NCBI GenBank assembly: GCA_965233625.1
Contig: OZ247499.1
Coordinates: 4,278,001 to 4,342,000 of the forward strand
Direction of reading: 5' to 3'
Length of the DNA stretch: 64,000 bases
From: G965233625 sp965233625
GTDB taxonomy: Bacteria; Planctomycetota; Planctomycetia; Pirellulales; Pirellulaceae
Positions 53,542-63,045 of this stretch are shown here, piece by piece. How positions within the stretch are numbered: position 1 is the stretch's first letter; the number at the start of each line of letters is the position of its first letter. The position numbers and the translations under genes are program-made. The notes beneath the pieces are model-generated. The model did not search any database, was not told where the DNA came from, and worked only from the letters and a program-made list of their open reading frames with translations.

Positions 53542-54354
53542 ATGTCCAAGGACAAGAAGGAAAATGGTTCTAAAGAGGGGTGTGGGTCTGGCTATTGGAG
53601 CGAGTCCCGACGGCCCCTGGTCTGCCTGGCGTTTGTGGCGCCGATGCTGATTATTTACGAAGGCGGACTGCTGGCGATCGGTCCCGAGGCGGCGCGTAAT
53701 GGCGCCGATGTGTGGCTGCGTGAACTGCTGCGGCTGACAGGTTTTGGTCAGTATTTCCTGTTGCCGTTGTTGACGGTCGCTGTGCTGCTGGGCTGGCATT
53801 ATGTGTCGCATCAGCCGTGGCGTCTTAAGGCCCGTCCGCTGGCGTTGATGCTGGCGGAATCCATCATGTGGGGCTTTCTGGTGCTGGCAATGGCGCAGGG
53901 GCTGGCGCGGTTGATGCCTGCGGCGCCGGCGCCAGAGAATTCGTTGCAAACGACTGCCGGCGAAGCTGCGGAGGGTTCCGCGGCGGAATCCCCCTGGGTG
54001 ACCGTTGCCAGCCGATTGACGGGCGCGTTCGGCGCCGGGATCTACGAAGAACTGCTGTTCCGTTTGATGCTGTTGCCGGTGATTGCGGGGGCGTTGCGTC
54101 TGTGCAAGCAATCTTGGCAGGTCAGCTTCGCGGTGGCTGCGGCGGTGACCAGCCTGCTGTTTGCGGCGGCGCATTATCGGATTTTCACGGGTTTTGGCGA
54201 CGAACTGCAATTCTATTCTTTCACCTTCCGGTTTCTGGCCGGCGTGTTTTTCTCTTTGCTGTTTCTCTACCGCGGCTTTGGTATCGCGGTTGGTTCGCAC
54301 GCGCTGTACGACACCATCGTGGCGCTGCATCATCTGCCGGCAGCGGAAAATTAA
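53542..54354 (+). CDS. CPBP family intramembrane protease
   Basis: A 270-residue multi-spanning protein of the CPBP (CAAX protease/bacteriocin-processing) family. The glutamate motif GIYEELLFRLMLLP (EExxxR), then AVTSLLFAAAHY and GIAVGSHALYDT with His residues give the catalytic site. At least six hydrophobic segments. N-terminal tail is polar. It may cleave membrane proteins or peptides; the target is unknown. A small gene follows after about 210 bases. Confidence 0.9.
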   Translation: MSKDKKENGSKEGCGSGYWSESRRPLVCLAFVAPMLIIYEGGLLAIGPEAARNGADVWLRELLRLTGFGQYFLLPLLTVAVLLGWHYVSHQPWRLKARPLALMLAESIMWGFLVLAMAQGLARLMPAAPAPENSLQTTAGEAAEGSAAESPWVTVASRLTGAFGAGIYEELLFRLMLLPVIAGALRLCKQSWQVSFAVAAAVTSLLFAAAHYRIFTGFGDELQFYSFTFRFLAGVFFSLLFLYRGFGIAVGSHALYDTIVALHHLPAAEN

Positions 54355-54564
54355 ATCACGGGGCGTGTAACATCGCGGCGCGTTTTGCGCGTGGATGATT
54401 GAGAAGCGTCGTTTCATGAATCGCCGCTTAGCCCTGTTGCTGCGCTGCGCCTTCGACCTGTTGCTGATAACTGCATATTCGCTGCCTGAGGAATGACTCA
54501 AGTAAGAGTCTTTCACCCGGACGCTGTTGCGGTTTTCAGTAGCGGAAATTATGGAGATCAAACC

Positions 54565-55032
54565 ATGCCCTCCCCTCAACAGATATTCAAAACGCTCCCT
54601 TACGTATGCACTCTTGTGACAATGTCTGTCATAATGACAAGTGCTGACACATCGCATGCCGGATACAGGCAGTATTATTCTGCGTGGAGCCATCATGCAG
54701 AGAACGGCTATTTCTACCGTTACTACTATTTCAAGCCGTCACCGCAGTTTGATGTGTATCACCACAACTTCTGCATCTACTATCCGTCGCGACCACGCTA
54801 TGTGTATTTCTACAACCCCGTAAACCGGGTGTACTGGGGCCGCTTCGATACGCAGGGCGCCGCGGGCAAGCAGTATTCGATGCTGGCGGAGAAAGATCAG
54901 AACGGCGATCTGCGGGCGATTCCTGAATCCGCGTTTCCACCGCCTGGCGTTATGCCATCGATGCCCAACGCGATTGACGCATTGCCGATGGAGCCGCTGA
55001 AAGATCTGCCCGCACTGAAGAAACGCCGGTGA
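54565..55032 (+). CDS. Secreted Tyr-rich planctomycete protein
   Basis: A 155-residue protein from ATG 54565, with GGAG nine bases upstream. A signal peptide (about 8-30) is followed by a Tyr/His-rich mature part (YFYRYYYFKPSPQFDVYHH and PRYVYFYNPVNRVYWGRF), then a Pro-rich acidic tail. The length and Tyr-rich repeats resemble secreted proteins I recall only from planctomycetes. Function unknown; an envelope or matrix role is a guess. Convergent with dgt, four bases apart. Confidence 0.7.
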   Translation: MPSPQQIFKTLPYVCTLVTMSVIMTSADTSHAGYRQYYSAWSHHAENGYFYRYYYFKPSPQFDVYHHNFCIYYPSRPRYVYFYNPVNRVYWGRFDTQGAAGKQYSMLAEKDQNGDLRAIPESAFPPPGVMPSMPNAIDALPMEPLKDLPALKKRR

Positions 55033-55036
55033 CGCG

Positions 55037-56179
55037 TTACGGCTGGCAAAGGTGCTGATAGGCGCGGTCGGCCCCGCGGTCGGTCTGGCTGGCCAGGTAT
55101 TCCACGGCTGCCCGGCCCGGTCCGGCTTCGTGCAGCCGGTGTTGAAACGCACGCGGAATCAGCGATGGTTCGGCCGTCAGGCGGTCGAACATTTCCTGCA
55201 ACCGCTGCTGACCGCCGCTGCAAACTTTCACCACGCGGCGGTGGCGGTAGACATTGCGGAACAGGAATTCGGAAAGCTCGCGGCGCTGCGCTGCCATGCC
55301 GCTTGAGTGACTGATCCGCACGCGCTGCACACAGGCCTGTTCCGCGCTCTGCGGCGCGGCGTCTTCAATGCTGTTGCGGCTTTCGTGAAGCAGATCGCTG
55401 ACCTGCCGTTCGATCAGTTCGTGCACAATCGCTTTGCGCCGCGCTTCGCCCGATGTCAGCGTGTAGTGACGGCTGGCGTGATCGGCCGCCTGGGCGACCA
55501 GCGACGAATGCGCGGCGGCTTCTTCAAGCGTTATCAAGTTCAGCTCTAACGCATCGTCCAGATCGTGCGCGTTGTACGCAATGCTGTCGGCAGCATCCAC
55601 CAGCTGAATTTCCAGCAGCGGTGTGTCGCCCGTTCTCTCGCTTTTGTCCACCCGCGCCGTCTGGCCGGCGAGCACTTCGTACGTCAGGTTCAGGCCGGGG
55701 TATTCACGTGAAGGGCGTTCTAGTTGCTCCACAAGCGTCAGGGCGAAGCGGTTGTGCGAGAAGCCGCCATCTGCCAGCACGCACTGATTGAGCGCCTCTT
55801 CTCCCGCGTGGCCGAACGGCGGATGGCCGATGTCGTGCACCAGCGCAAGCGCTTCGATAAAGTCTTCATTCAGCCGCAGGACGCGGCCCATCGTGCGGGC
55901 GACTGATGCCACTTCGTGCGTGTGCGTTAGCCGTGTGCGATGGTACTCACCAAACTCACCCGTAAAAACTTGCAGCTTGCCGCTTAAACGGCGGTAGGCG
56001 GCCGAGTGCACAATTCGGTCGCGATCGCGCTGAAAGGGGCCGCGGTACGGGTGTCCGGCTTCTTCGTACTTCCGCCCACGCGAACTACTGCTGTGAAACG
56101 CGTAGGGAGCCAGGATAAATTCTTCGCGCGTTGTGATCTGACCGTCGATGGCCGGCAATCCATTAGATATTGTTGGCAT
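55037..56179 (-). CDS. dgt: Deoxyguanosinetriphosphate triphosphohydrolase-like protein
   Basis: A 380-residue HD-domain dNTP triphosphohydrolase. ATG 56179 is preferred over the longer frame. RDRDRIVHSAAYRRLSGKLQVF is the entry motif; RLTHTHEVASVAR and ALVHDIGHPPFGHAGEEAL supply the HD metal ligands; LEIQLVDAADSIAYNAHDLDDAL is the second His-Asp region. It hydrolyses dGTP (and perhaps other dNTPs) to nucleoside and triphosphate, affecting nucleotide pools and sometimes phage resistance. Standalone gene. Confidence 0.93.
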   Translation of the reverse strand: MPTISNGLPAIDGQITTREEFILAPYAFHSSSSRGRKYEEAGHPYRGPFQRDRDRIVHSAAYRRLSGKLQVFTGEFGEYHRTRLTHTHEVASVARTMGRVLRLNEDFIEALALVHDIGHPPFGHAGEEALNQCVLADGGFSHNRFALTLVEQLERPSREYPGLNLTYEVLAGQTARVDKSERTGDTPLLEIQLVDAADSIAYNAHDLDDALELNLITLEEAAAHSSLVAQAADHASRHYTLTSGEARRKAIVHELIERQVSDLLHESRNSIEDAAPQSAEQACVQRVRISHSSGMAAQRRELSEFLFRNVYRHRRVVKVCSGGQQRLQEMFDRLTAEPSLIPRAFQHRLHEAGPGRAAVEYLASQTDRGADRAYQHLCQP

Positions 56180-56473
56180 GTTGTTACCACTTTCCAAGGG
56201 CGTTAGCTTCCCGCTGCGGCCCGTCACCCGCTGCCCACTGAGGCGCCGGGTATTGCGTAAATACGCGATACGTAAGTAATTATGGCGATACACCGCGAAA
56301 AAACGCAACGCCAGACTGCGCTAAACTCTGCGATCAGCGCAGCGGAAGTCAAATAGAAACCGGCAATTGCCCGGACTTCCGGCGGGTCGGCGGCTGTGAA
56401 GACGCGCAGCAGCGGCGCGATCTCAGAAGGAGGATCGCGCCCGGTCGAAGAACGGCTGCGGGCGACGGGCGGC

Positions 56474-56872
56474 CTATTTGGGAGGCTTGCCGTCGGTCAC
56501 TTCGAAGTTGCGGTCGGTGTTTTCGCGCGGCATCTCGAAGTGAATCTGCACGGTCTTGTGCGTCGGCAGGCCGAAGCGGTTTTCCGGATGGGGATTGCCG
56601 TCGTGCGGCTTGATGGTGGCAATCACCGCGCCGGGCACGACGCCGTTGTCGTACTCCGTCTCGAAAGAGCCGCCCGTAATGATGTTGCGGCTTTGCGGGC
56701 CTACATTCCCTTCTGCAGGATCAGGTTCAAAGATGATTTCTCCTGAGGGTACGGGCTCCCCGTTCAGAGTCACCTGGCCGGTAAGCTCGTAGCGTTCCGG
56801 CCCGGAGGGTCCGCAGCCGGCCAGCAGTAACGCAAGCACTAGCAGGAAAACATAGCGGGATAGTGCGCTCAA
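56474..56872 (-). CDS. Lipoprotein with carboxypeptidase-regulatory-like fold
   Basis: A 132-residue lipoprotein started at TTG 56872, which overlaps the DUF1559 stop (AATTGA) and is preceded by AGGAGG. Signal ends in the lipobox LLAGC. GQVTLNGEPVPSGEIIFEPD, GGSFETEY and PGAVIATIKP define a small beta-sandwich. The overlap with the DUF1559 gene shows that the two are translated together, as at the 51985 locus. Confidence 0.85.
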   Translation of the reverse strand: MSALSRYVFLLVLALLLAGCGPSGPERYELTGQVTLNGEPVPSGEIIFEPDPAEGNVGPQSRNIITGGSFETEYDNGVVPGAVIATIKPHDGNPHPENRFGLPTHKTVQIHFEMPRENTDRNFEVTDGKPPK

Positions 56873-57843
56873 TTTGAGTAACCTCCTACCGGCAGGCCGT
56901 CGCCGCGAGCGGCAAGATCGCGATAGGTGTTGATGTCCATCGTTTCCGTGAAGAAGTGAACCGAACCGTCCGCCATGGCGATCTGACAACCGCCCGGATG
57001 GTGGCTGCCGAAGCCGCGCATGACAGGCTCGACGCGGAAGGAAGTCGCCGGATCGTAATCCGAGCTATTGATCCCATCCACCGCGGCGCCCATCGTCACA
57101 GAAGAAGTGCAGCAATGGCCGCCGCCACCGCTGCCGCCGCCGGCGCGTGTTGTCCCAGCCCACGAGGGATACTGGGTGCCGGCGCCAGCCTGCGTGGCCT
57201 GATAGCGGGTTTCGGCGATCAGAAACACGTTGCTTGATCCATCGGTGATGTCGCCGAAGGTTGATTCTGAATTGATGTACGTCACACCATTGTTGTAGAA
57301 GATCCGCGCGGTGCAGCATGAACTGCTGGCCGTGGCGTAAGCTTCTGCTTCGGTGCCGCCCCCGGCGACGCAGACATAACTTGTCTGAACCGAGTCCGGC
57401 CCGGCGTTCGGGTTCGAGGGGCAGTGGAACGCGGTGTTCACCTGATAGATCGCGTCGCGGTTGGCGCCGCCTTCGGAATAGCGGCCGGTGAAACCGCCCG
57501 TGATATCAAAAGTGTCGTAGCGGTTGTCCTGTTCCATGTAGGGCAGGATCCGCACGGACCACGGGGCGCCCTGACCGGCCACCTGACTGATTTCCAGGCC
57601 TTTTGACGATGTCACATTGTGCACCACAGAGCTGAACGCCGGCGGGAACTTAGTGTACGAATCGTGGTGGTTGTGCATCGCCAGGGCGAACTGCTTCAGC
57701 TTGTTCGTGCAGGATATCCGTCGCGCCGCTTCCCGCGCCGCTTGAACGGCCGGCAGCAGCAGCGCCACAAGCACGCCGATAATTGCGATCACAACAAGCA
57801 GCTCTACCAGCGTGAAGCCGCGGCCGCGTTGAATTCCCTTCAT
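56869..57843 (-). CDS. DUF1559 protein with type IV pilin-like N-terminus
   Basis: A 324-residue protein with AGAGGTGA before ATG. Prepilin-like GFTLVELLVVIAIIGV, then VQAAREAARRISC; C-terminal signature SHHPGGCQIAMADGSVHFF and TMDINTYRDLAARGDG. More Gly/Ser-rich in the middle (GGGSGGGGHCC) than the copy at 52421. Overlaps the following lipoprotein gene by four bases. Confidence 0.95.
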   Translation of the reverse strand: MKGIQRGRGFTLVELLVVIAIIGVLVALLLPAVQAAREAARRISCTNKLKQFALAMHNHHDSYTKFPPAFSSVVHNVTSSKGLEISQVAGQGAPWSVRILPYMEQDNRYDTFDITGGFTGRYSEGGANRDAIYQVNTAFHCPSNPNAGPDSVQTSYVCVAGGGTEAEAYATASSSCCTARIFYNNGVTYINSESTFGDITDGSSNVFLIAETRYQATQAGAGTQYPSWAGTTRAGGGSGGGGHCCTSSVTMGAAVDGINSSDYDPATSFRVEPVMRGFGSHHPGGCQIAMADGSVHFFTETMDINTYRDLAARGDGLPVGGYSN

Positions 57844-57982
57844 AGTTCACCTCTGAGAATGGGCTGTGGCAGCGCATTCGGCTCTGCCCGCCGGGTACGA
57901 ATGGTTAAGATGGACCTAGTATAAGCACCGTGCTTTCCTGCTGAATATCGGTGATTCCCCCCCTTCTGGAAGTCTCTGCATC

Positions 57983-58860
57983 ATGTTTCTTAATTCACGT
58001 CGTGAAGAACGCGTGGAAAGCACCGTGGCTACGTGTGTCCGCTGTTTAGCGATGTGCGTGTTCACCGCGCTGCTGATGGACGCCGCGTGCTGTGCGGCGG
58101 AACAGCCGGATCTGGTTGTGCCCGCGGTAACAGAGGGTGCGCCTGCTGCCGGTCGGCGCGTACGGCAGCAGAATGCGGACTACCGGGGCACGGACGTTTA
58201 TCACCTGCTGTATCTTCCTACCAACTGGCAACCGGGGAAGAAGTATCCCGTGGTGGTGGAGTACGCGGGCAATAAGTGGCGGACCAGCACCGGGCGTGTG
58301 GAAGGAAGTGCTTTGGGCTACGGTCTTGCAGCCGGTAAAGATGTGATCTGGATCTGCATGCCCTATGTGAATTCGCAGGAGAAACGCAACCAGGAAACCT
58401 GGTGGGGCGATGTGAAAGCAACCGTCGCTTATTGCCAGCAGACCGTGCAGCGCGTCTGTCAGGAATACGGCGGAGACGCAGAGAACGTCTTCATCGCGGG
58501 TTTCTCACGCGGCGCCATTGCCTGCAACTATATCGGGCTGCACAATGACGCCATCGCCAAGTTGTGGAAAGGCTTTATCTGCCACAGTCATTACGATGGC
58601 GTGCGGAAATGGGGCTACGCGGGCAGCGATCGCGCGCGGCGGCCACCGTGAGGCTGAAGCGACTGGGGAACCGTCCGCAGTTTATCAGCCACGAAACCAG
58701 CGTCGCCGCCACCCGCCAGTATTTGAAAGAGGCGAAACCAGACGGTAAATTCACCTTCGTCGCACTGCCCGGCGCCGCCCACACAGATACGTGGGTTTTG
58801 CGGGATAGCCCGCAGCGGAAGCAGCTTCGCATGTGGTTCCGCCAGGCGCTGAACAAATAG
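57983..58860 (+). pseudogene. Alpha/beta-hydrolase-like secreted protein, frameshifted
   Basis: The first frame (57983-58651) has a signal peptide and then a PHB-depolymerase or esterase-like fold: YHLLYLPTNWQPGKKYPVVVEY and the nucleophile elbow VFIAGFSRGAIACNY. It runs off at a GC-rich run (cgcgcgcggcgg) near 58632-58642, where coding continues in another frame to 58860 (RLKRLGNRPQFISHETSVAA, then ALPGAAHTDTWVL with the expected His). A one- or two-base shift would restore a protein of about 290 residues. Either a real frameshift or a sequencing error in the repeat. Confidence 0.75.
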
Positions 58861-59342
58861 ACACTGTGGCAGACTTATCAACAATTTATCCACAAAATTG
58901 GTGAAACTTCTCCTGTGTTGCTTGACATTCAAAGCTATCTTCGCACAATTGCCCTTTATCGTTATTTACGCTTGAAGGTATCAGCTTCGCAACTTTCCAG
59001 AGCTTCGTAAGTACCTTTATTTACGGCACTTATCACCCTTGCCGTAAACCATAAGAACAAGGTGTTTGCGAGAGTCACTCCAAATCATTCTGGCGGCCAC
59101 GCCGGATCTGGAACGCGCTGTTGATACATCTGGTTGTGCAGGGAGTGCGCAGCTATTCCATGAGGGGGCGGCGACCGAATGCGGACCGACTGCCGGCAAT
59201 TTAAGAAATTGCAGCTCGGAGGTCCCCCTCATTATTTTCTCCTGACGCATAGCCGCGCGTTTGTAGGTGAATGAGCCAGATGTGGCTCCACCGTAGGCCC
59301 TCTGCCAATTCCTGCAGCAGAGGGCTGTTGGGTCACAAAGCT
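58861..59342. other. Gene-free 482-bp interval with two DnaA-box-like sites
   Basis: No convincing gene. TTATCAACA (58875-58883) and TTATCCACA (58886-58894) lie three bases apart; the second is the exact DnaA consensus. The context is AT-rich to about 59030. A hairpin at 59297-59325 belongs to the end of hppA. No dnaA or dnaN nearby. Confidence 0.4.
59297..59325 (-). terminator. Hairpin after hppA
   Basis: GCCCTCTGC (59297-59305) pairs with GCAGAGGGC (59317-59325), 11-base loop, 17 bases after the hppA stop. No T tract, so possibly a factor-dependent terminator or stabilising hairpin. Confidence 0.5.
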
Positions 59343-62099
59343 TTAGAAAATGCCCATCGCCATCAGGCTGTAACGCACGACCAGTCCGGCGACGACCACG
59401 CTGACCATACTCATTAGCTTGATGAGAATGTTCAGGCTTGGCCCGCTGGTGTCTTTGAACGGGTCGCCAACGGTGTCGCCGACGACGGCGGCTTTGTGAG
59501 CATCGGTGCCTTTGCCGCCGTGGGCGCCGCTTTCGATATACTTCTTGGCGTTATCCCACGAGCCGCCCGAGTTGGCCATGAAGATCGCCACACAGAAGCC
59601 GCAGGTCAGCGTTCCGACCAGCAACCCCAGCACACCGCCGACGCCCAGCAGCAGGCCGGTCAGCACCGGCGTGACCAGGCCCAGCAGCGAAGGCAGCACC
59701 ATTTCTCTTTGAGCCGCCAGCGTGCTGATCGCCACCGGCGCCTTGTAGTCGGGCGTTTCGGTGTTGTCCATGATGCCTGGCTTCTCGCGGAACTGCCGCC
59801 GGACTTCTTCCACCATACCTTGCGCGGCGCGGCCGACAGCCTGCATGGTCATGGCGCAGAAGACGAAGGTCGCCATGCAGCCGATGAATACGCCGACCAG
59901 CACTTTGGGATTCATCAGCGACGCATCATAATAGCGGGCATAGTCGGGCAGCGTAGCGGTCTTGGCCGAAAGCATCGGTATCGCCACGCTCTTATCGCCG
60001 CTGGTGAGGATCGCCAGTTCGCGGTCGAATTCTTCATCGTAGCGGACTTCTTTCAAGGCGCCGGGCGGCAGTGCCATCCAGGCGTCGCGGCGGGCGTCTT
60101 CGGGGAAGATGAGGTACGCTTCGCCATGAACTTTCTCCTTGCCGTCGTCGCCGGTTACTTTCTCGGTGTGAATAGCAAGCTGATTGGTCACCTTGTGCCA
60201 ACCTGTGGCGCCATCTGCCGAAGCGACCAGGGCGCCGGGATCGTTCGCCCAGCGTTCAAAGCCGACGCGGACTTCTTCGATATACGCGGCCAGCAAAGCC
60301 AGAGCCGTCAACGCCGCCGAACCAATCGCAAAGCCTTTGCCGGTGGCCGCCGTGGTGTTGCCGAGGCTGTCGAGGGCGTCGGTGCGTTCGCGCACGATGG
60401 GTTCCAGACCGGCCATCTCAGCGTTGCCGCCCGCGTTATCGGCAATCGGGCCGTAAGCGTCGGTCGCCAGCGTGATGCCCAGCGTGCTTAGCATGCCGAC
60501 GGCAGCGATGCCCACGCCGTACAGACCGAGTGCGAAGAACTTCACATCGTACATCCCGCGGGCGTAGTTATTGAAGTCTATAAAGGTTTCGCTACTTGCC
60601 AGGGCGAAGGCCATTAGCGTGGCGGCGCACACGACCAGAACCGGCGCCCACACGCTTTTCATGCCGTCGGCCACACCGCCGATAATCACGGTCGCCGGAC
60701 CGGTGACGGCTTGTTCCGCCAATTTGCGGGTCGGCTGATATTCGTCGCTGGTCACGTATTCGGTCCACTTACCAATCAGCCAGCCTGCAATCAGACCTAC
60801 AACAACGCTGCCCGATACGCCCAGATACTGCGGCATCAGCAGGTAAGTCAGCCCGACCGATGCGAAGATTACGGCCACGGTCGAAATATTGATGCCCAGG
60901 CCCAGGGCCGAAAGCAACGCCTTCTGGCTGGCGTCTTCTTTGGTCCGCACCATGTAGATGCCAAAGATGGAAAGGAAGATGCCCACCGCCGCGATCGACA
61001 TCGGTAGGAACAATGCGCGAAGCTGACCCGCTTCGCCCACGCCGCCGCTGACTTCCACGGAAGCAAACGCCGCCACGCCCAGCGCGGCCGTTGCCAGGAT
61101 CGAACCGCAATAGGATTCATAAAGATCGGCGCCCATGCCAGCCACATCGCCCACGTTGTCGCCGACGTTATCGGCGATGGTGGCGGGGTTGCGCGGATCA
61201 TCTTCGGGGATACCTTGTTCCACTTTACCCACCAGGTCGGCGCCGACGTCTGCGGCCTTGGTGAAGATACCGCCGCCCACACGCGCGAACAGCGCCTGGC
61301 TGCTGGCGCCCATGCCGAAGCACAGCATGGTGACCGTAATTTCCGCCAGGCCCACATCAAAGCCCCACCGCAGAATCGCGTACCAGATGGTGATATCCAA
61401 CAGCCCCAGACCGACGACCGTCAGCCCCATCACGGCGCCACTGCGGAAAGCAACCTGCAGGCCGGCGTTCAAAGATTTCTCAGCGCCCGCTGCCGTGCGG
61501 CTGCTGGCCCAGGTGGCAGTCTTCATGCCGAAGAAACCGGCCAGACCGGAGAACAGACCCCCGGTAAGAAACGCTACGGGCACATAGCCGCTGAGCACAT
61601 TCATAAAGGCGCCGGCCGTCAGCAGGATGCCGATCACCACGAAGAAGGCGAACACGACTTTGTACTGCTGCGTCAGATAAGCCGCCGCACCATCGCGGAC
61701 ATAACCGGCGATTTCTTTCATGCGGTCGGTGCCTTCGTCGGCCGCCATCATCTGTTTGTAGAAGACATACGCCTGAATCAGCGCGACGATCGAAGCGACA
61801 AACGCGATGCCCCAGAACACGTATTCCAAGGCGCCAAGCCCTTCGCCGCCTGCAGCGGCAGCGGCGGGCTTACTTTCGCTGGGCTTATCTGCGCCAGGTT
61901 CATCATCCGCACCGGCGGCCGGGCCGGGTTCGCTGGCAGCGCCGTCTGGTTCAGCCGCGTCTTCTGTGGCGCCGTCTGCCGGTGCGGCGTCTGCGGCAGC
62001 GTCTTGTGCATAGATCAACGGTGCGGGCATCTGAAGCGTGGCGATCATCGCCATGACCAGCGCTGCGGGCGCCATCCAATTGTGCCAGAAATGTGTCAC
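59343..62099 (-). CDS. hppA: Membrane-bound pyrophosphatase (ion-pumping), HppA
   Basis: A 918-residue protein started at GTG 62099, which has GGAGAG nine bases upstream; an inner ATG at 62075 is possible. A signal-like segment and a long Ala/Asp/Glu-rich linker (about 30-90) precede the usual 16-helix core. Catalytic loops: DVGADLVGKVEQGIPEDDPR, DNVGDNVGD, TDAYGPIADNAGG and DTVGDPFKDTSGPSLNIL. GNTTAATGKG has Ala where K-independent enzymes have Lys, so it is of the K+-dependent type and may pump Na+ or H+. An extra soluble segment of about 120 residues (VRVGFERWANDP through LPDYARYYD) sits between helices. Confidence 0.93.
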   Translation of the reverse strand: MTHFWHNWMAPAALVMAMIATLQMPAPLIYAQDAAADAAPADGATEDAAEPDGAASEPGPAAGADDEPGADKPSESKPAAAAAGGEGLGALEYVFWGIAFVASIVALIQAYVFYKQMMAADEGTDRMKEIAGYVRDGAAAYLTQQYKVVFAFFVVIGILLTAGAFMNVLSGYVPVAFLTGGLFSGLAGFFGMKTATWASSRTAAGAEKSLNAGLQVAFRSGAVMGLTVVGLGLLDITIWYAILRWGFDVGLAEITVTMLCFGMGASSQALFARVGGGIFTKAADVGADLVGKVEQGIPEDDPRNPATIADNVGDNVGDVAGMGADLYESYCGSILATAALGVAAFASVEVSGGVGEAGQLRALFLPMSIAAVGIFLSIFGIYMVRTKEDASQKALLSALGLGINISTVAVIFASVGLTYLLMPQYLGVSGSVVVGLIAGWLIGKWTEYVTSDEYQPTRKLAEQAVTGPATVIIGGVADGMKSVWAPVLVVCAATLMAFALASSETFIDFNNYARGMYDVKFFALGLYGVGIAAVGMLSTLGITLATDAYGPIADNAGGNAEMAGLEPIVRERTDALDSLGNTTAATGKGFAIGSAALTALALLAAYIEEVRVGFERWANDPGALVASADGATGWHKVTNQLAIHTEKVTGDDGKEKVHGEAYLIFPEDARRDAWMALPPGALKEVRYDEEFDRELAILTSGDKSVAIPMLSAKTATLPDYARYYDASLMNPKVLVGVFIGCMATFVFCAMTMQAVGRAAQGMVEEVRRQFREKPGIMDNTETPDYKAPVAISTLAAQREMVLPSLLGLVTPVLTGLLLGVGGVLGLLVGTLTCGFCVAIFMANSGGSWDNAKKYIESGAHGGKGTDAHKAAVVGDTVGDPFKDTSGPSLNILIKLMSMVSVVVAGLVVRYSLMAMGIF

Positions 62100-62463
62100 T
62101 GGTGAAGTCTCTCCAACATCTTGCCTGGGTGAAGCCTGTCGCGAGGTTGCGCAGGTAAGAAGAACATGCACGGCGTCACTCCGTACATTCGCCCTGCCGC
62201 AGAAGCTGCGGAAAAGAAGTCGCCACCATCATATGCACGATCCGTCATCACGATGCAGGCAGCCAAGTCGAACGGAACGCGCAGCATCAACCACGCGTGT
62301 TACAGGGCTTTCAATCCGCGAAGTGTAACCCTGGTAACGGGGGACTGTCAATCATTGCAGTGGCTATAAAGTTAAAGCCAGCCACATTAGCACGGATGCA
62401 GATCACTAGGGAACGCTCCGCATGCCTTCCAAAAGCCAGGTCGGCTGTCGTGAGCCAGCGGCG
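62100..62463. other. Gene-free interval upstream of hppA
   Basis: The 364 bases before hppA should carry its promoter and 5' leader. No conserved structure recognised; the part nearest 62380-62463 is next to the end of the membrane protein gene. Confidence 0.4.
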
Positions 62464-62991
62464 CTACACCGTAGAATCGCGTTCTTCGCCGGTCAGCTTT
62501 CTTATTGACTGGTCCAGGCGCCAGAGATCGACAGCAGGCGGCACGCCTGTGACGTAGCCCAATTGTTTCTGGCGGTACTGAAAAAAGATGAAAAGCCGTA
62601 TGCGACCGAGATCGTCGATTCTTAGAGCGAAAGAATTGATGGCTTCCGCCTTGATCTCAAGGCGACTTAGAAAACTCCGCACCAGAATCGACTGACTGCG
62701 TACTTCCACCACGGACGGAAACGCAGTCACGATGAGCGCTTGCGTAGCGAGAATAGTCATGATCACCACGAAGGCGGGCACCACGGGCAACGCATCCATG
62801 AGCGGGGCCTGTTGTAACGCGACTTTAATGACGGCCATCAAACCCAGCCGGTGCAGTAATTTCGGCGCAATTCTGCGCAAAAGATGAAACCAGAGTTGCG
62901 GAACATACGACCACCGCGGCGTACGCCACACGGGTCCGCGTTCTGCAACCCGCTTTTCAGTAATAGGACGGGCGTCGCTCCAACCGTTCAA
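62464..62991 (-). CDS. Membrane protein with PH-like domain, hypothetical
   Basis: A 175-residue protein. A long hydrophobic region (about 65-92, PVVPAFVVIMTILATQALIV) is followed by a segment with the alternating pattern of a bacterial PH-like domain (VVEVRSQSILVRSFLSRLEI, INSFALRIDDLGRIRLFI). The N-terminal 50 residues are basic and soluble. No clear family; function unknown. Same strand as hppA and TatD, between them. Confidence 0.55.
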   Translation of the reverse strand: MNGWSDARPITEKRVAERGPVWRTPRWSYVPQLWFHLLRRIAPKLLHRLGLMAVIKVALQQAPLMDALPVVPAFVVIMTILATQALIVTAFPSVVEVRSQSILVRSFLSRLEIKAEAINSFALRIDDLGRIRLFIFFQYRQKQLGYVTGVPPAVDLWRLDQSIRKLTGEERDSTV

Positions 62992-63045
62992 AAATATGTT
63001 CTTCGTTCAATGGGCAGCAGGATACAACGGAATGAAACGGGCGGA

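Noticed and set aside
59017..59250. Open frame of 77 codons before hppA
   Set aside because: No recognisable family or ribosome site; composition is like intergenic DNA.
58861..59342. Chromosomal origin of replication
   Set aside because: Only two DnaA-like boxes and no dnaA, dnaN or gidA nearby; insufficient for an origin call.
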